64,000 bases of DNA from Luzula sylvatica (GCA_946800325.1 OX326960.1:9894893-9958892), one strand, 5' to 3'; shown: positions 47,374 to 60,290, numbered from the stretch's first letter. Notes: generated by a model from the letters alone, not told the origin. Numbers and translations are program-made.

Positions 47374-48790
47374 ATAATATTGTTGGTTAATTCTAACCTA
47401 GAGAGGGGTGAATAGGTAACCTAATGGGCAATTATCGACTAGGTATACAAATTCTAATTTTAGTGCGGAATATAAATTTAAGTTAATAATGAAAAGAAGA
47501 TACCGAACACGCGATGTTTATTACGGAGTTCGGTAGGTGGTTGCTTTGTAGCTTTAACTCACCCTTTACTCGCTCAATTGACCGATTCAATTAATTGCGA
47601 GTACCTACGTCTCCGGGAATGCCTTGTGCCTTTTCGGCGTTCGATTGAATTCCAACTCACTCGTACAAGGTTTTGCCTAGATCGAGTTACACGTTTCTCT
47701 CGATCTATGGCGGCTTTACACTCTTGGTACTAGCCTATTACAATATCTAAATACTAACTAAACGTGATCGGTCACGCAAGTTGGGAATAGTATTTGGAAG
47801 GGAAGAGGGAAATCTAATCTCTAAGAATGATTTAGAAGATTGTTTTAGCTCAATGATATAGCAATGTTTCTCTCTTTGGAAGTTTAGATTTGGATAAATG
47901 AAGTGATAAGAGAGAATGAGGGAAGGGTTCTATTTATAGAACACATAGTCTCTTCCCTCACTTGCTTATTCTGAATAGTCCGTTGCAACGGACATATGTT
48001 CCGTTGCAACGGAACTCTCAAAAAACTAGCCGTTATGGCTGCCGTACTTGAATTTATTGCACAGTCCGTTGTAACGGAACGTGGTCCGTTGCAACGGAAG
48101 TCTGTGTTAGCTAGTCCGTTGCCACGGACTTGAGTCCGTTCCAACGGACATGCTACTGAGACAACACTTCAGCTTTAGTTTTAATTCCCGTTGTAACGGA
48201 GAGTTTTCCGTTACAACGTGGAGAGGGGTTCCGTTACAACGGATTGGTTAATCCGTTGCAACGGACCTATGTGGAAGTTTATACTGAAGTGAAGCCTTGA
48301 TGTCCGTTACAACGGACATTAATGTCCGTTACAACGGACATTCTTCTGTGACAGGCTTCCTCATTGGAAATAAAATAACGTTGCAACGGACATAGAGTTC
48401 CGTTACAACGTACATGTCCGTTACAACGTATTGGTGATTACGTTGCAACGGACTATACTGGTTTTTCCATGTTGAATAAATCGAGTAGTTCCGTTACAAC
48501 GGACTGGAATTCCGTTGCAACGGACATACTGATTTCAGCCTTTTTAATTGAATTCAAGTACTTTTTCATTGAGTTTAATATTTTAAACAAGTTTAGAGAT
48601 ACCTATATATTGTATTGATGATTAGGTAGCTATCCCAACTTGCGGAATCTTCTATGTCTTGATCTTCTTCGCAATTCTTCAACTTCTTGATTTATGTGCG
48701 TCTTGATTTTATCCATGATTCTTCGATGTATTTGATTCTTGTTATTCTTGATTGATCCTTTCATTTTGTACCTATCTCCTACATATTTAT
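47374..48790. mobile_element. Possible retroelement non-coding region
   Basis: 47393-47730 contains CTAGAGAGGGGTGAATAGG, TAGTGCGGAATATAAATT, and a GGAGTTCGGTAGG plus TACCTACGTCTCCGGGAATG stretch. These phrases resemble non-coding or terminal parts of plant retroelements that I have seen before, but I cannot define ends or a target duplication. It contains the palindrome doublet array and abuts the LINE remnant. Confidence 0.4.
47978..48525. repeat. Array of 18 short palindromes in nine doublets
   Basis: Each unit is close to GTCCGTTGCAACGGAC, a perfect 16-bp palindrome, or the variant with GTTACAAC in the centre. Starts lie near 47979/47999, 48065/48082, 48115/48132, 48187/48207, 48228/48250, 48302/48323, 48380/48398, 48415/48437 and 48489/48508. 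Spacing within a doublet is 17-22 bp; doublets are 35-86 bp apart with unique sequence between. Confidence 0.9.
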
Positions 48791-48794
48791 CTTG

Positions 48795-49740
48795 CTAGAT
48801 TTCGTTAGTAGTGTCGACATTGTATTTGAGATAATCAAACAATAGGAAATTTGAACCAACAAATATTGCCGTCCAAATCTTGTCCCATTCTTTTCTCGTT
48901 TCTTTCTCCACTTTTAACCGATTTGTCGCCCAAGATGTTTGTATACCTTGTGTTGGCGTGAATTGTGATTGTGTGTTCAACGTTCTTTCCACTATTCTCC
49001 AAACTTGAATGGTGTATGAACATTCGGTTAATAGATAATCGGCCGTCTCAACTTGTGTTGCGCATAGATGGCAATTTTGTTGGTTTGGCCATCCTTTTTT
49101 CATAAGGATGTCGGACGTATTTAATCTTTGTAGTATAGCTAGCCATATGAACGTTTTTATTTTAGGCGGAATTTTCATTTTCCATAGGTAGTTGCTCCAT
49201 TGTACTCTTACACCCGGGTTTATTAGAAAAGAGTACATTGGTTTGGACGTATACTGTCCGTTTTTGACCATTTGTATACGACATCGTTGTTATCATCTTC
49301 GTTTGTTTGAACGGAAGTCATATATATTTCTATTAATTTTGTTAGATTTTTCATAAAATTTGACTTTTTGGCCGTTGGAATTTCTTCTAGATTTTTCGTA
49401 TGTTCAATTCCGTAAATGTCTTTTATGGTGGATGACCATAAATTTTCTTTTTCTTTGTCTATTTTTCATAGACATTTCATCATTAGTGCGTTATTTTTTG
49501 TGGTTAGGTTCGCCAATCCCAAACCTCCATTTTGTTTTGGTAAGGTCACTCTCTCCCAATTTACCAAACAATTTTCCGGATTGCATTTATTCGTTCCTTT
49601 CCAAAGGACGCCTCTTATTGCTTTATTTATTTCGTTACTTATCCACTTCGGTAATTTTAAAATATAAATTGGAGAAACTAAAAGGTAGAATAAAAATATC
49701 TCTACCCGGTACATGTACTTAGAAAGTTTCAAGCACAAAT
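48795..49740 (-). pseudogene. LINE-type retrotransposon remnant, RT C-terminus and zf-RVT
   Basis: The minus strand from 49738 encodes SNEINKAIRGVLWKGTNKCN and VNWERVTLPKQNGGLGLANL, typical of the region after the reverse transcriptase in plant LINEs. After a frame break, 49271-48795 encodes the zinc-binding zf-RVT region (LWKMKIPPKIKTFIWLAILQ, CHLCATQVETADYLLTECSY). The RT catalytic part and endonuclease are missing; the 5' end stops near the FZL duplication border at 49.78 kb. Confidence 0.85.
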
Positions 49741-49784
49741 AGCGTGAACTTGAGTGGCATAAATAATAATTGATACGGTGAGTT

Positions 49785-50643
49785 GAGGCCCACTAGATAA
49801 GAACCGCTATTCGTAACTTTATCGAAGTATTTTGGAAAAACACAGCTCTAATGTGTAAGAAAAATATTTGATATTTGTACATGATATATTCGAGGAAATC
49901 AAAGAAAAACCAAACAAATATACAAAAGGAATCTCTCCGTCAAAGATATTCTGTTATCAAGTAAAATTTTCATATGTGTATGGATTATGACTCGTCCTTG
50001 AATATAGTAATCCGGGGCCTAATCAACGGGAAGACTCAAAATCTTTCATATTCTCATAACAAAACGAAATCCCGTGGAAAATGTAAATAAATAAGAGAAA
50101 TTTGATCAAATTGGGAGTTTGAAATCCACAACCCAGAACAAATTTGATCAAATTTTCTAACAGTGAGATTTTATGTAATTTTGTAACAAAGATACTATGT
50201 AATTTATACCGTTGTGTTGTGAAAGAATTTAATGAGTTTAATGGGTAATTTTCTTTAAATACTATGTAATTTGAAATTGAATTTTATGAATCATGATTGT
50301 CGGCGAATGTGACGTGAAGATTTTTAATAACTGAACTAATACTAGCAATTTACAAATTAAATTTGTGAGTTCACATGGACTCGAACTCGGATTTTTTCAT
50401 TATTTCCTGTCTAAATTTAAAGGAAATTTTTTTACGATAAAACAAATTAAGTTACTACACAATAAAACCGCTATGAAGCGCGTACTATTTTCAACGAGCA
50501 ATTATGCTCTTAAATAGTTTTTTCATCAATAAGGAGTATTTTGAAAATAATACAAAAAGAAGGGTGAAATATAGAAAAAGCCCAAATAACATTATCTGCT
50601 TCATTACGCAGGCCACTCACTACACACCTCACCGCCATCTCCC
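49785..50643 (+). promoter_or_regulatory. FZL upstream region, parent of the 32.3-36.3 kb copy
   Basis: This region precedes the FZL start codon and is matched in order by blocks of the 32.3-36.3 kb duplicate. It has one diverged unit of the 98-bp repeat at 49862-49960. Promoter elements are not individually recognisable. Confidence 0.5.
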
Positions 50644-53600
50644 ATGGCCATGGCCTCCATCGTTCCCCAGCTCCATCCCTTCTCTACGCGCCTTCTCAAG
50701 CTCCCGTTCTTGCCCTTCTCAACCTTCACCCCACAACACTCATGCCCACGACGTCTTCTCAAATTCAAAGCAAGACCAATCTCCATCAGCAATGCATTCT
50801 CCTCCTCCAATTCCCCGACCTCGCCCGACCGAATACGTACTCTCTTTCCAGGCGGTTTTAAACGAACGGAGATCTCCATTCCCACCTTAATTCTACGCGT
50901 TACTGCTGATGAGGTAATTAGTGAAATCGAAGCAATTAAGAATGCCATCTCGAGAGGCGTCGGAGTTGTGATTCTTGAAGGAGGAGATGAAAGCGGAGGA
51001 AGGGTATACGATGCAGCCTGTGTGTTGAAACCAGTGATATCGGATCGGGCTTATTTCCTCATTGCGGAGCGGGTCGACATCGCTTCTGCCATTGGTGCCA
51101 GTGGAGTCGTTCTCAAGGACGATGGTTAGCTTGAATTTTCACGATTACCTCAAATTGGTCTACTAATTCAACAATAAAAATTCGTTCTTTCAAATCCAGG
51201 TATACCCACCATCGTAGCGAGAAACATGATGATGCAATCCAAATCCGAGTCGATCTATCTCCCACTCGTGGCTCGAATTGTTCAAAATCTCGACTCGGCC
51301 AAAACCGCTACGAGCTCAGAAGGAGCCGATTTTCTGATAATCAACGCGAACCCAACAAAAATCTCCAAAGTTTTGCAAGACTCGATCGATCAACCCGTCA
51401 AAGTCCCAATTTTCTTCACTCTAACCGATTTAAATCACAAATCAGAATTACCTCATGTAATCACGTCGAATTTATTATCCTCTGGCACATCTGGAGTAGT
51501 TATCTCCTTGTCAGACATACCGTTATTCACAGAAGATTATTTGAAGAGGATGTTCTGCAAAACACACGAGGTGGAAACCGGGAAGCCGATTCCTGGTTTG
51601 TCAGATGAATCTGGAAGTGAGATTCCTGGATTTACGAATCTGGGAGACGAAGAGAAGGAGCTGATAGAGAGAGAACGAATCGTGTTGGACGAAGCCGTTA
51701 CTGTGATTCGCAAAGCTGTGCCAACGGTGATCTTCTAATGTTACAAATTTTGGTAGTTAAATATTCTCTCAGATGAATTTAATCAAGTCACTAATTTTTA
51801 GTTTTTAATTTCTAAACTATTATTTTTCTTTAAAATATATATCGAAAAATAATTTAATTTCGATTGAATTACCACAGATGGAAGAGGTTTCGCTTCTTGT
51901 AGACGCAATTTCATGTCTCACCGAGCCGTTTTTACTGGTTATTGTGGTAATTATTTTTAAATATTTTCTTACAAAAAAACAAAATTAATATTATGAAATT
52001 AATTAATAATATTTGTCAGGGAGAATTTAATTCTGGAAAATCGACGGTTATAAATGCATTACTCGGTCGAAAATATTTAAAAGACGGAGTGGTACCAACT
52101 ACGAACGAAATTACTCTACTTTCATATCCAGAAAATAATAATAATAAAAATAATAATACCGAATTTATCGAGCAAGAGAAATGCGAGAGACACCCTGACG
52201 GCCAATTCGTTTGTTATATTTCCTCTCCAATTTTAAAAGAAGTAAGTACAAATATTGATTTATTTTTTAAAAAATTTAATTTTTTGAATATTTATGTTTG
52301 GTTTACCAGATGAATCTAGTTGACACGCCAGGGACAAATGTGATATTACAAAGACAACAAAGACTCACCGAAGAATTCGTGCCTCGTGCCGATTTAATTC
52401 TTTTTATTCTCTCTGCCGATAGGCCCTTAACCGATAGCGAAGTATTTATATATTTATATAATTTATATAATTATTTAAATAATTTATTATTTCATTAATT
52501 CAAATTTTTTTGTTTTGTTTTGGAGGTTGAGTTTCTACTCTACGTCCAACAATGGAAAAAGAAAATCGTATTTGTGTTAAATAAAATGGATATTTACCGA
52601 AATGCCACTGAGGTGCAAATATAAATAAATAAATATTATTTAGTTATTTTTTTATTTTATTATTAATTTTTTATATATTTTTTGTAGCTCGAAGAAGCGG
52701 TATCATTCATCAAAGAAAACACGATAAAACTACTCAACACAGAAACCATAACGTTATTTCCCGTCTCCGCCAGGTCAGCACTAGAAGCCAAACTTACACT
52801 CCAACCCCAAAACCACGAAATATTACGAAAATACCCTCAATGGGTTAATAGCAAATTTTACGAGCTCGAAAACTATCTCTTGAGCTTCTTAGACGGCTCC
52901 ACCGAAAATGGAAAGGAAAGAGTCAGATTGAAACTGGAGACTCCAGTTGGCATTTCGGACCGTCTTTTGTCTTCTTGCGAACGATTCGTCGAATCCGAAT
53001 TTGAAAATGCAATTCGAGATTTGAATTCGATTAACGATTTGGTTTCTAGCGTTCAAAATTATATTTCGAAAATCGACTCTGAGAGTATTTCAAAGAAAAA
53101 GAAGATTTTATTTTCGGTACATTTTTTTAATATTTCGAAAATTATTTATTTCTTGATTAACTTGTAATCTTTTTTTTTAATTAAAGATTGAAAAGGCAAA
53201 AGCAAAGGCGATAAATCTTATGGAATCAACTCTGCAATTATCAAATTTGGACCTCGTTTTTATCTACGCATTCAAAGGCGATACCGCCAGCTCAGCACCC
53301 GCCAGCTCAGCAGTCCAAAACGAAATTCTAAACCCCGCTTTATCCGAAGTACAAACATTACTTGGCGAGTACTCAACATGGTTACAATCAAGCAACACGA
53401 ACGAAGCAAATTATTACCTAGACTCGGTCCACGAAAAATACAATACATTAATCGAAGAGAGAGAAAGTTTTCTCTCTCATCCACGTCAACTCGTCAGGTC
53501 TGACGAGGATTTAAGCGTCAAGATACTCGAAACCTTCAGTACCAGTTCCGCCGCTACGGTTTTCGAAAAGGAACTTCACGAAGTGGTACATTATTATAAT

Positions 53601-54122
53601 AAATATATTATATATTTTAAAAGGGTAAATTTGATATTTTTTAATTTTCAAAGGCATTGAGTACGTTTGGTGGACTCGGTGCGGCGGGTCTATCGGCATC
53701 TTTATTAACTTCGGTTTTATCCACTACTCTCGAAGATCTACTCGCTCTCGCTTTTTGCTCTCTTGGCGGGTAAATTTATTTGCCAAAATTTCAAAAATGC
53801 CCCTATATTAATTTGAAACTATTTTGTTAGGTTTGTGGTGATATCGAATTTTCCGAGTAGAAAAAAGGAAGCGGTGGAGAAAATAGTGAAGGTCGCGGAT
53901 GCGTTGGGGATAGAAGTGGAAGAGGCGATGCAAAATGATTTGAAACGGAGCGGTGAGGAAATGTCTAGATTCGTTGAATCTGTTTGTAAGCCGTATAGAG
54001 AAGCAGCGCAAAAGAAGATTGATTATTTGGAGTCGATTAAGAAAGAGTTGGAGAGTGTTGAAGCGAATATTCAGAGTTTGAAGGGTGATATAAGAAATGT
54101 CAGTAATGTTCGTGCTACTTAA
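50644..54122 (+). CDS. FZL: FZL, chloroplast dynamin-like GTPase (FZO-like)
   Basis: Ten exons (50644-51124, 51200-51726, 51878-51946, 52020-52241, 52310-52441, 52526-52612, 52688-53116, 53187-53585, 53654-53769, 53831-54122) join to 917 residues, close to the 912 of Arabidopsis FZL. A Ser/Pro/Arg-rich transit peptide is followed by a TenI-like domain (YFLIAERVDIASAIGASGV), then a GTPase domain: P-loop GEFNSGKST near 361, PTTNEIT, DTPG, and NKMD where many members have NKSD. Two hydrophobic segments near 790-830 (GGLGAAGLSASLLTSVLSTT, LAFCSLGGFVV) and a C-terminal coiled coil complete it. FZL shapes thylakoids and grana and remodels chloroplast membranes (known). An alternative start is two codons downstream (50650). 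Its exon 1 is partly copied at 36.1 kb. Confidence 0.95.
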
Positions 54123-54354
54123 GTTGTTGTGGAGAATTGATTTTTTTTTTTTTTGGAGTACAATTATTTTTTGATGCCTGCTTCAATAAATTTTTCGTGC
54201 AATTCTAAGTTTTTATTTTTATTTTTGAAGATTATATTTGAAATATATTTTGAAATATATTTTGAAATAATAGGTAGGAAGAAATTCACGATGTATATAT
54301 GTATTTATAAAAATAAGGGATAAATACATCGTTGGTCCATGTATTTTATAAAAA

Positions 54355-55624
54355 GGAGGATTTTTGTCGGTAACCCCGTTTAAAAAATAAATTCGAAAAA
54401 TAATCTGGTTTCGAAAAATATTCCAAAACTAACCCAAATCGGATTTTAAAATTTCGGTACCACCTGATTATAAAAACCGGTAGAATAATTAGCTTAACCT
54501 CCATTAATTAACCGGATAGGAAAAAAAAATAAACCACCGGATTTTAAAAATCTCGGTCAAAAGTTTTATTGAAGAAGTTGTTATGTGTCCCCAAATTGTA
54601 CCATCATATTTATTATAACTTAGTTATCATATTTAATTAACATGATAATCAAAACAAATCGTATAATTGACAAATAATTAATATATAATTAACATTCATT
54701 TCAATTACATAATTTAAATTAATTATCATGTTAATTACATGTGATAATTATAATATAAAAATTATGATTGGTCATTTTTGGGGCAAAATAACTTCCCCTC
54801 TTTCATTTCGTATGGTATGACACATAAAATGGGAAATTTTATAGTGCACCCGTATTTCCCCGCCTATGTCTTCATATTATAAGTAATACACATAATTAAT
54901 ATAATTAATTAATGTTGATTTAAATTTATGAATTTTGACAAATGTTAATTATATATTAACTAATTATTAATTATATTATATGAATTTAAATAAATGTTAA
55001 TTAATTATTAAGGACATGTTTTTTAATTATCATGTTAGTTTTGCATGTTAATTCTAAAATGGAGACATCGCGGGGAAATCTTGGTGCAATTTAAAATTTT
55101 CAATTTTTTTTGAATGATAGTTGGTAGTTGTCAGAGAATAAAAGAAGAATTTTATTTTGCCCCAAAAGTTACTCAACACAACTTTTATATTTTAATTAAC
55201 ACATATAATTAACATGATAATTAAAGAAGTTACATAATAAACGATTAAATAATATTAATTTAAATTATTTAATTCAAATGAATATTAATTATATATTAAT
55301 CATTTGTCAATTATACGATTTGTTTTGATTATCATGTTAATTAAATAATGATAATTAAGATATAAGAAATATGATGGTACAATTTGGGGACACATAACAA
55401 CTTATTCAATATAACTTTTGACCGAGATTTTAAAATCCGGCGGATTATTGTTTTTTCCAAATCTGATTAATTAATGAAGTTTAAACTAATTAAGCTACCA
55501 GATTTTTAAAATCAGGTGGAACCGGGATTTTAAAATCCGGTTTGGGTTAGTTTTGGAATATTTTTCGAAACAAGATTATTTTTCGAATTTATTTATTAAA
55601 GAGGGTTACTGACAGAAATCCTCC
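54355..55624. mobile_element. 1.27-kb MULE-like element downstream of FZL
   Basis: Ends GGAGGATTTTTGTCGGTAAC and complement GGAGGATTTCTGTCAGTAAC; inverted homology extends for more than 150 bp inward. Flanks TTATAAAAA (54346-54354, 55625-55633). AT-rich, noncoding. Shares the ACCGAGATTTTAAAATCCGG phrase and layout with the 56.8 kb element. Confidence 0.9.
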
Positions 55625-55887
55625 TTATAAAAATGTGCACGATAAATTCTTAAGTTAAATGGGATATACAAATTATGTTACGATTTTCATAAATGACTAC
55701 CCATTTCAATTTAAAAAAAATATATATTTCTTTCATATATTATTCTTTTTTTCTTGGTTGTTTTTTCTCGTTTATTTTATTTTAGGAATTTGTACATTAT
55801 AATTTTCTTTTGTTTTTAACAGGAAAGAAATATATAAAAATTGAAGAGTTTTATAATAAGTGAGATAAATTTATATTATTTACTATT

Positions 55888-56571
55888 GGGGGATTTGCAT
55901 ATTTATATTTTGTTTAACTTAAAATTACATATTTATCCTTCTTAAAATTAAAATATCATATTTATTCTTTTATAAATCTAAAATATCATATTTGTCCAAA
56001 AATTAAAAACCATCCAATTTCTTCCTTAAATTTAACGGTCAACATTTAAAATTACTATTTTACCCTTTGCATATTTACCCTTCTAAAATTCCAAAATATC
56101 ATATTTACCCCTCTAAAAATAAAAATATCATATTTATCCTCTCAATGATAAAAATAACATACCTACCCTTAACAAGAAGAAATCATGCCCTACAATTTAA
56201 TAATATTTTTAGTGATAGTAGTATTTTTGCAATGAAGCTATATTTTTTACATTTTTGTTTTTGTCATTTGAGATTGGTAGAATGATTATCTTTTGAAATT
56301 TTATTCATGTATTTGTTGTGTTTATATTGTTATCTATGAGATTACATTGTTATATTCTTTGGATAAATATGATATTTTTATTTTTAAAAAGGTAAATATG
56401 ATATTTTGGATTTTTAGAAGGGTAAATATGTAAATGGTAAACTAGTTGACTGTTAATTTTAATGGAGAAATTGGATGGTTTTTAATTTTTGGGTAAATAT
56501 GATATTTCGGATTTATGAAAAGGTAAATATGATATTTTAAGTTTAAGAAAGGATAAATATGTAAATCCCCC
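55888..56571. mobile_element. 684-bp MULE-like element
   Basis: Ends GGGGGATTTGCATATTTAT and complement GGGGGATTTACATATTTAT; sub-repeats of AAAATATCATATTTACCC lie near both ends. Flanks TTTACTATT at 55879-55887 and 56572-56580. Confidence 0.88.
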
Positions 56572-56811
56572 TTTACTATTTATCTCTTTAAAATTTTCTG
56601 ATGTAATAATGGTTTGGTTATATTATTCCATATTAATCTTAGTATATTGTTGGTAAGTCCTTTTTATTTTTAAGTTATGAAATTCTGATGTAATAATGCT
56701 TATTATCGTTCCATATTAATTTTAGTATTAGTATTAGTATCAAATTATATATTTGGAGTATCTTTTCATATCGTTACTCAACAATGATATATTTAACATT
56801 AGAAAAATATA

Positions 56812-58070
56812 GGAATATTTCTGCATGTGATTCTGTATGGAATTTTTTTTCGAAAATAATCCGTTTTTACGAAATATTTAATAACTAATCCAAAACGGAT
56901 TTTAAAAATCTGGTACCAGATTTAATTTCATTAATTGATTCTTTGAAGTACTGTCGGCAGAATTCAAGAAAAACCACTGGATTTTATAAACAAATCAAAT
57001 TGAATTGGATGATAGAGATTTCCAAATTATACCACAACATCTCTATCCATTTATTAACATATTAATTAAATGATAACAAATACATATCAAACAATTAGTA
57101 ATTATTAATATACAATAAATATTCATTTAAATTCATAGATACAAAGTAATACCAATTAACTGATAATTATGTATTTTAAAAAATATCATACTAATTAGAT
57201 TGGTTAATTATAATATAGAGAGTGTTGGGGAAAATTTGGGGAAAAGTAAAAACCTATTTCTTTTTTGGTGCAGTACCGTAGCCATGATTTTAGAAAGGGA
57301 AATTATACTTGTCCCCACAAAAGTAGAATAAATATCCTCGATGACAACATTGAAGGTGTGTTAATTTTTTGTTAACCGATCTGTACCTATCATAATTTTA
57401 ATTAAAATTATTTTTTTGTTAATTTATATGTTTGTTAATTCGTCCGTACCTATCACCTTTTATTAAAATTAAATTTTCAACTCAATTAACTATTAATTTA
57501 ATTAACGTGATGACGTTATCGATTAGTTATATCTCACTTTTATGGGCACCATACATGCTCTCTTTTAGAAAACAAGAAATTTTATTTTCTCCAAAGTTTT
57601 CCCCGCGAACTCTCTTAGAATTAATACACTTAATTAACATAATAATTACAAATATATCACTAATAATTAATTTATATTAATTTAGATATATTAATTCAAA
57701 TATATGTTAATTATTAAAATAATTATGTATTAAATTAATTATTAATTCAAATATATGTTGATAACTATATAAATTAAATGTGTTAATAATAATATAACAG
57801 TTATAAAGGTAAAATTTAGAGATACATATTTTTTTATTTATTGAAATTGTCACCGAGTTTATAAAATCCGGTCATTTATGTTATTCTTTTCAACAGACTT
57901 AATTAACATTAATTAATGATTTTAACTTATTTAAACAAATTAATTTTTAAAATCAGTTGGTTCCGAATTTTTAAAATCAGTTTTAAATTATTTCTAAAAT
58001 ATTTTGAAAAAACGAATTATTTTTGGAATTTTTTGTCCGTACAGGGTCACACGCATAAATATAATGCTCC
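56812..58070. mobile_element. 1.26-kb MULE-like element ending 35 bp before the DUF819 start codon
   Basis: Ends GGAATATTTCTGCATGTG and complement of the 58035-58070 end (GGAGCATTATATTTATGCG). Flanks AAAAATATA at 56803-56811 and 58071-58079 give a 9-bp duplication. Noncoding. An in-frame ATG at 58064 lies within its last bases. Confidence 0.88.
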
Positions 58071-58105
58071 AAAAATATATTGCCCCTAAATCAACACCAC
58101 CGCTC

Positions 58106-59829
58106 ATGGCTTACTGCTACTCCACTGTATCTCCTCCTCTCCTCCAATCTCAGTTCAGCTTCTCCTCCCGGCCGGTGCACTTCACCGCCGGCGGCCTGTC
58201 CCGTTATCCAGGCCGAACATTCCAGAAACAATCAACTCTTACCACTCGCATCAAGCTAGTTTCACCGGCGAACTCCTATTTCCCGCTCTCTACGCCTGTA
58301 ATCAAGCCGAACGACCATTGGTCTAATTGGGCCACGCTCTTCTCCTTCGCCGCCTTCGGTATCTGGTCCTTCTTTCTCCCTCTTTCATTGCAATTTGAAA
58401 TTTGGATTCTTTTAAGTCCCAATTGATGGTCTGATAATCAAAATTAAGCCTTGCAAATAGTTCATAACCAAGAATTGGTTTTTTCAGGTCGGAGAAGACG
58501 AAATGGGGAAGCACATTAAGCGGCGCATTAGTCAGCATCTTGGCCGGCCTGACGGCCAGCAGCGTGGGCTTCATTTCTTCTGACACGTCAGCCTTTAAAG
58601 TCGTCTTCGATTACTTATTACCACTCTCCATACCTCTTCTCCTCCTCGGAGCCGATCTTCGCCGCATCGTCAGGTCCACTGGAGATCTCCTGTTCGCCTT
58701 TTTACTCGGTTCAGGTCCACCACCACTACTAATTCACTATCACATCAATAATTATTTGTTTATTGATTTATTTTGTGAATAGTCGGAACGATAATCGGTA
58801 CACTTGTCGCGTATCTATTGGTGCCGATGAAATCACTAGGACAAGATAGTTGGAAAATTGCCGCTGCACTCATGAGTAGTTACATTGGTGGAAGTTAGTA
58901 ATTAACCATATTTTTTTGAAATATATATTATCTAATTATAAATTTATAATTTATTTTTCTAATTATAATTTAGCGGTAAATTATATGGCGGTGTCAGAAG
59001 CGCTAAACACATCGCCTTCAGTCGTAGCCGCCGGTGTCGCAGCAGATAATGTTATATGCGCTTTATATTTCACCCTTCTTTTCGCATTATCTACGAAAAT
59101 ACCCTCCGAATCTCTTTCTTCTCCAAAAGGTACACTACACCATATATTTTCTACTACTTTTTATTCGACCCATTTTAATTTTAATTTAATTTGAAATTTT
59201 TAATGAAGTTTGTAAAAGAGATTCGGGTTCGTTGAACGAGAAGCTTCCGGTAATGCAAAGTGCGATGGCAATTGCGGTTTCGTTTGTTATATGTAAAGCG
59301 GGGACAGGTGTCAGCGCGTTATTGGGTCTCGAAGGTTTTAGTTTGCCGTGCATTACGGCTATCGTGATTGGTTTAGCGACGTTATTTCCTTCGCAAATGG
59401 GCCGTCTCGCTCCTTCTGGCGAATCCATTGCTTTAATTCTCATGCAGGTTAAATAAAAATATTAAATTAAATTAAATTAAATTATTAATAATAATTTTTT
59501 AGGTATTTTTTACGGTGGTGGGAGCGAGTGGGAATATATCCGACGCGTTAACGAAAGCGCCGCAAATATTTTTGTTTGCGTTTATTCAAGTGTTTGTACA
59601 TTTATTAATAACTTTATATTTTGGGAAATTATTTGGGATGGATAAGAAATTATTGTTAATCGGTTCGAATGCGAATATTGGGGGGCCCACGACTGCGTGT
59701 GCAATGGCGAGTGCGAAAGGATGGAGCTCTTTAGTCGTACCCGGAGTTCTCGTGGGTATTTTTGGAATTTCCATTTCGACTTTCATTGGTGTTGGTTTCG
59801 GTTTATTTGTTCTGAAAAAGTTTTGTTAA
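58106..59829 (+). CDS. DUF819 family plastid membrane protein
   Basis: Six exons (58106-58365, 58488-58708, 58783-58893, 58974-59129, 59209-59447, 59503-59829) join to 437 residues. The start is Ser/Pro/Arg-rich (MAYCYSTVSPPLLQSQFSFS) and likely a chloroplast transit peptide. The rest has about ten hydrophobic segments, with DYLLPLSIPLLLLGADLRRI, SYIGGTVNYMAVSEALNTSP and GSNANIGGPTTACAMASAKG, matching the DUF819 (YjcL-like) family such as At5g52540. Function in plants is unknown to me; the fold resembles secondary transporters, so transport across a plastid membrane is an inference. Exon 1 ends at an unusual GTCCTT donor. I chose 58106 because the in-frame ATG at 58064 lies in the transposable element. 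Confidence 0.9.
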
Positions 59830-60290
59830 TTAGTTGTATTATTTTATTTTGTTCATATTATTGATTTATCAAGTATAAATTAAATCTTTGCAGGGATTAA
59901 CAATGAAAAAAAGAACAGAAATTTCTAGAGCGTAAACTTTCGAGCCATAATTTTTTACAATTTAATTAGATTAAAGGAAACTTGAAAATGAAAAATCATC
60001 CCCAATAACCTAAAAGAGGCCATTCATTTGCCTAGTAACAACCAAATCAAATTCTAAACCAAAAATACCTCTAAATGAGGACTCAAATTAACCTAAAAAA
60101 AGGCCATAACGGGCCAATTACTACCTCTAATTCGAGGAGCAAATTAATCTAAACAAAATTATACCACCATTTTCTAAGCAAAATCCAACCCCAAAAAAAT
60201 CGAATTGGAAGCTAAATTGGGCATAAACAAGAAAAGAAAAGATAGATCAAACCCTAATTAAACTAAGAACACATGCATTTGTGCAGAATA
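59830..60290. other. Convergent 3' flanks, no gene seen
   Basis: The DUF819 gene and the PMEI-like gene converge here. The stretch repeats CCTCTAAATGAGG/CCTCTAATTCGAGG and AACCTAAA, without coding potential. Confidence 0.4.

Noticed and set aside
50504..50890. 128-residue open frame overlapping FZL exon 1
   Set aside because: Out-of-frame shadow; the FZL frame from 50644 continues through ten exons.
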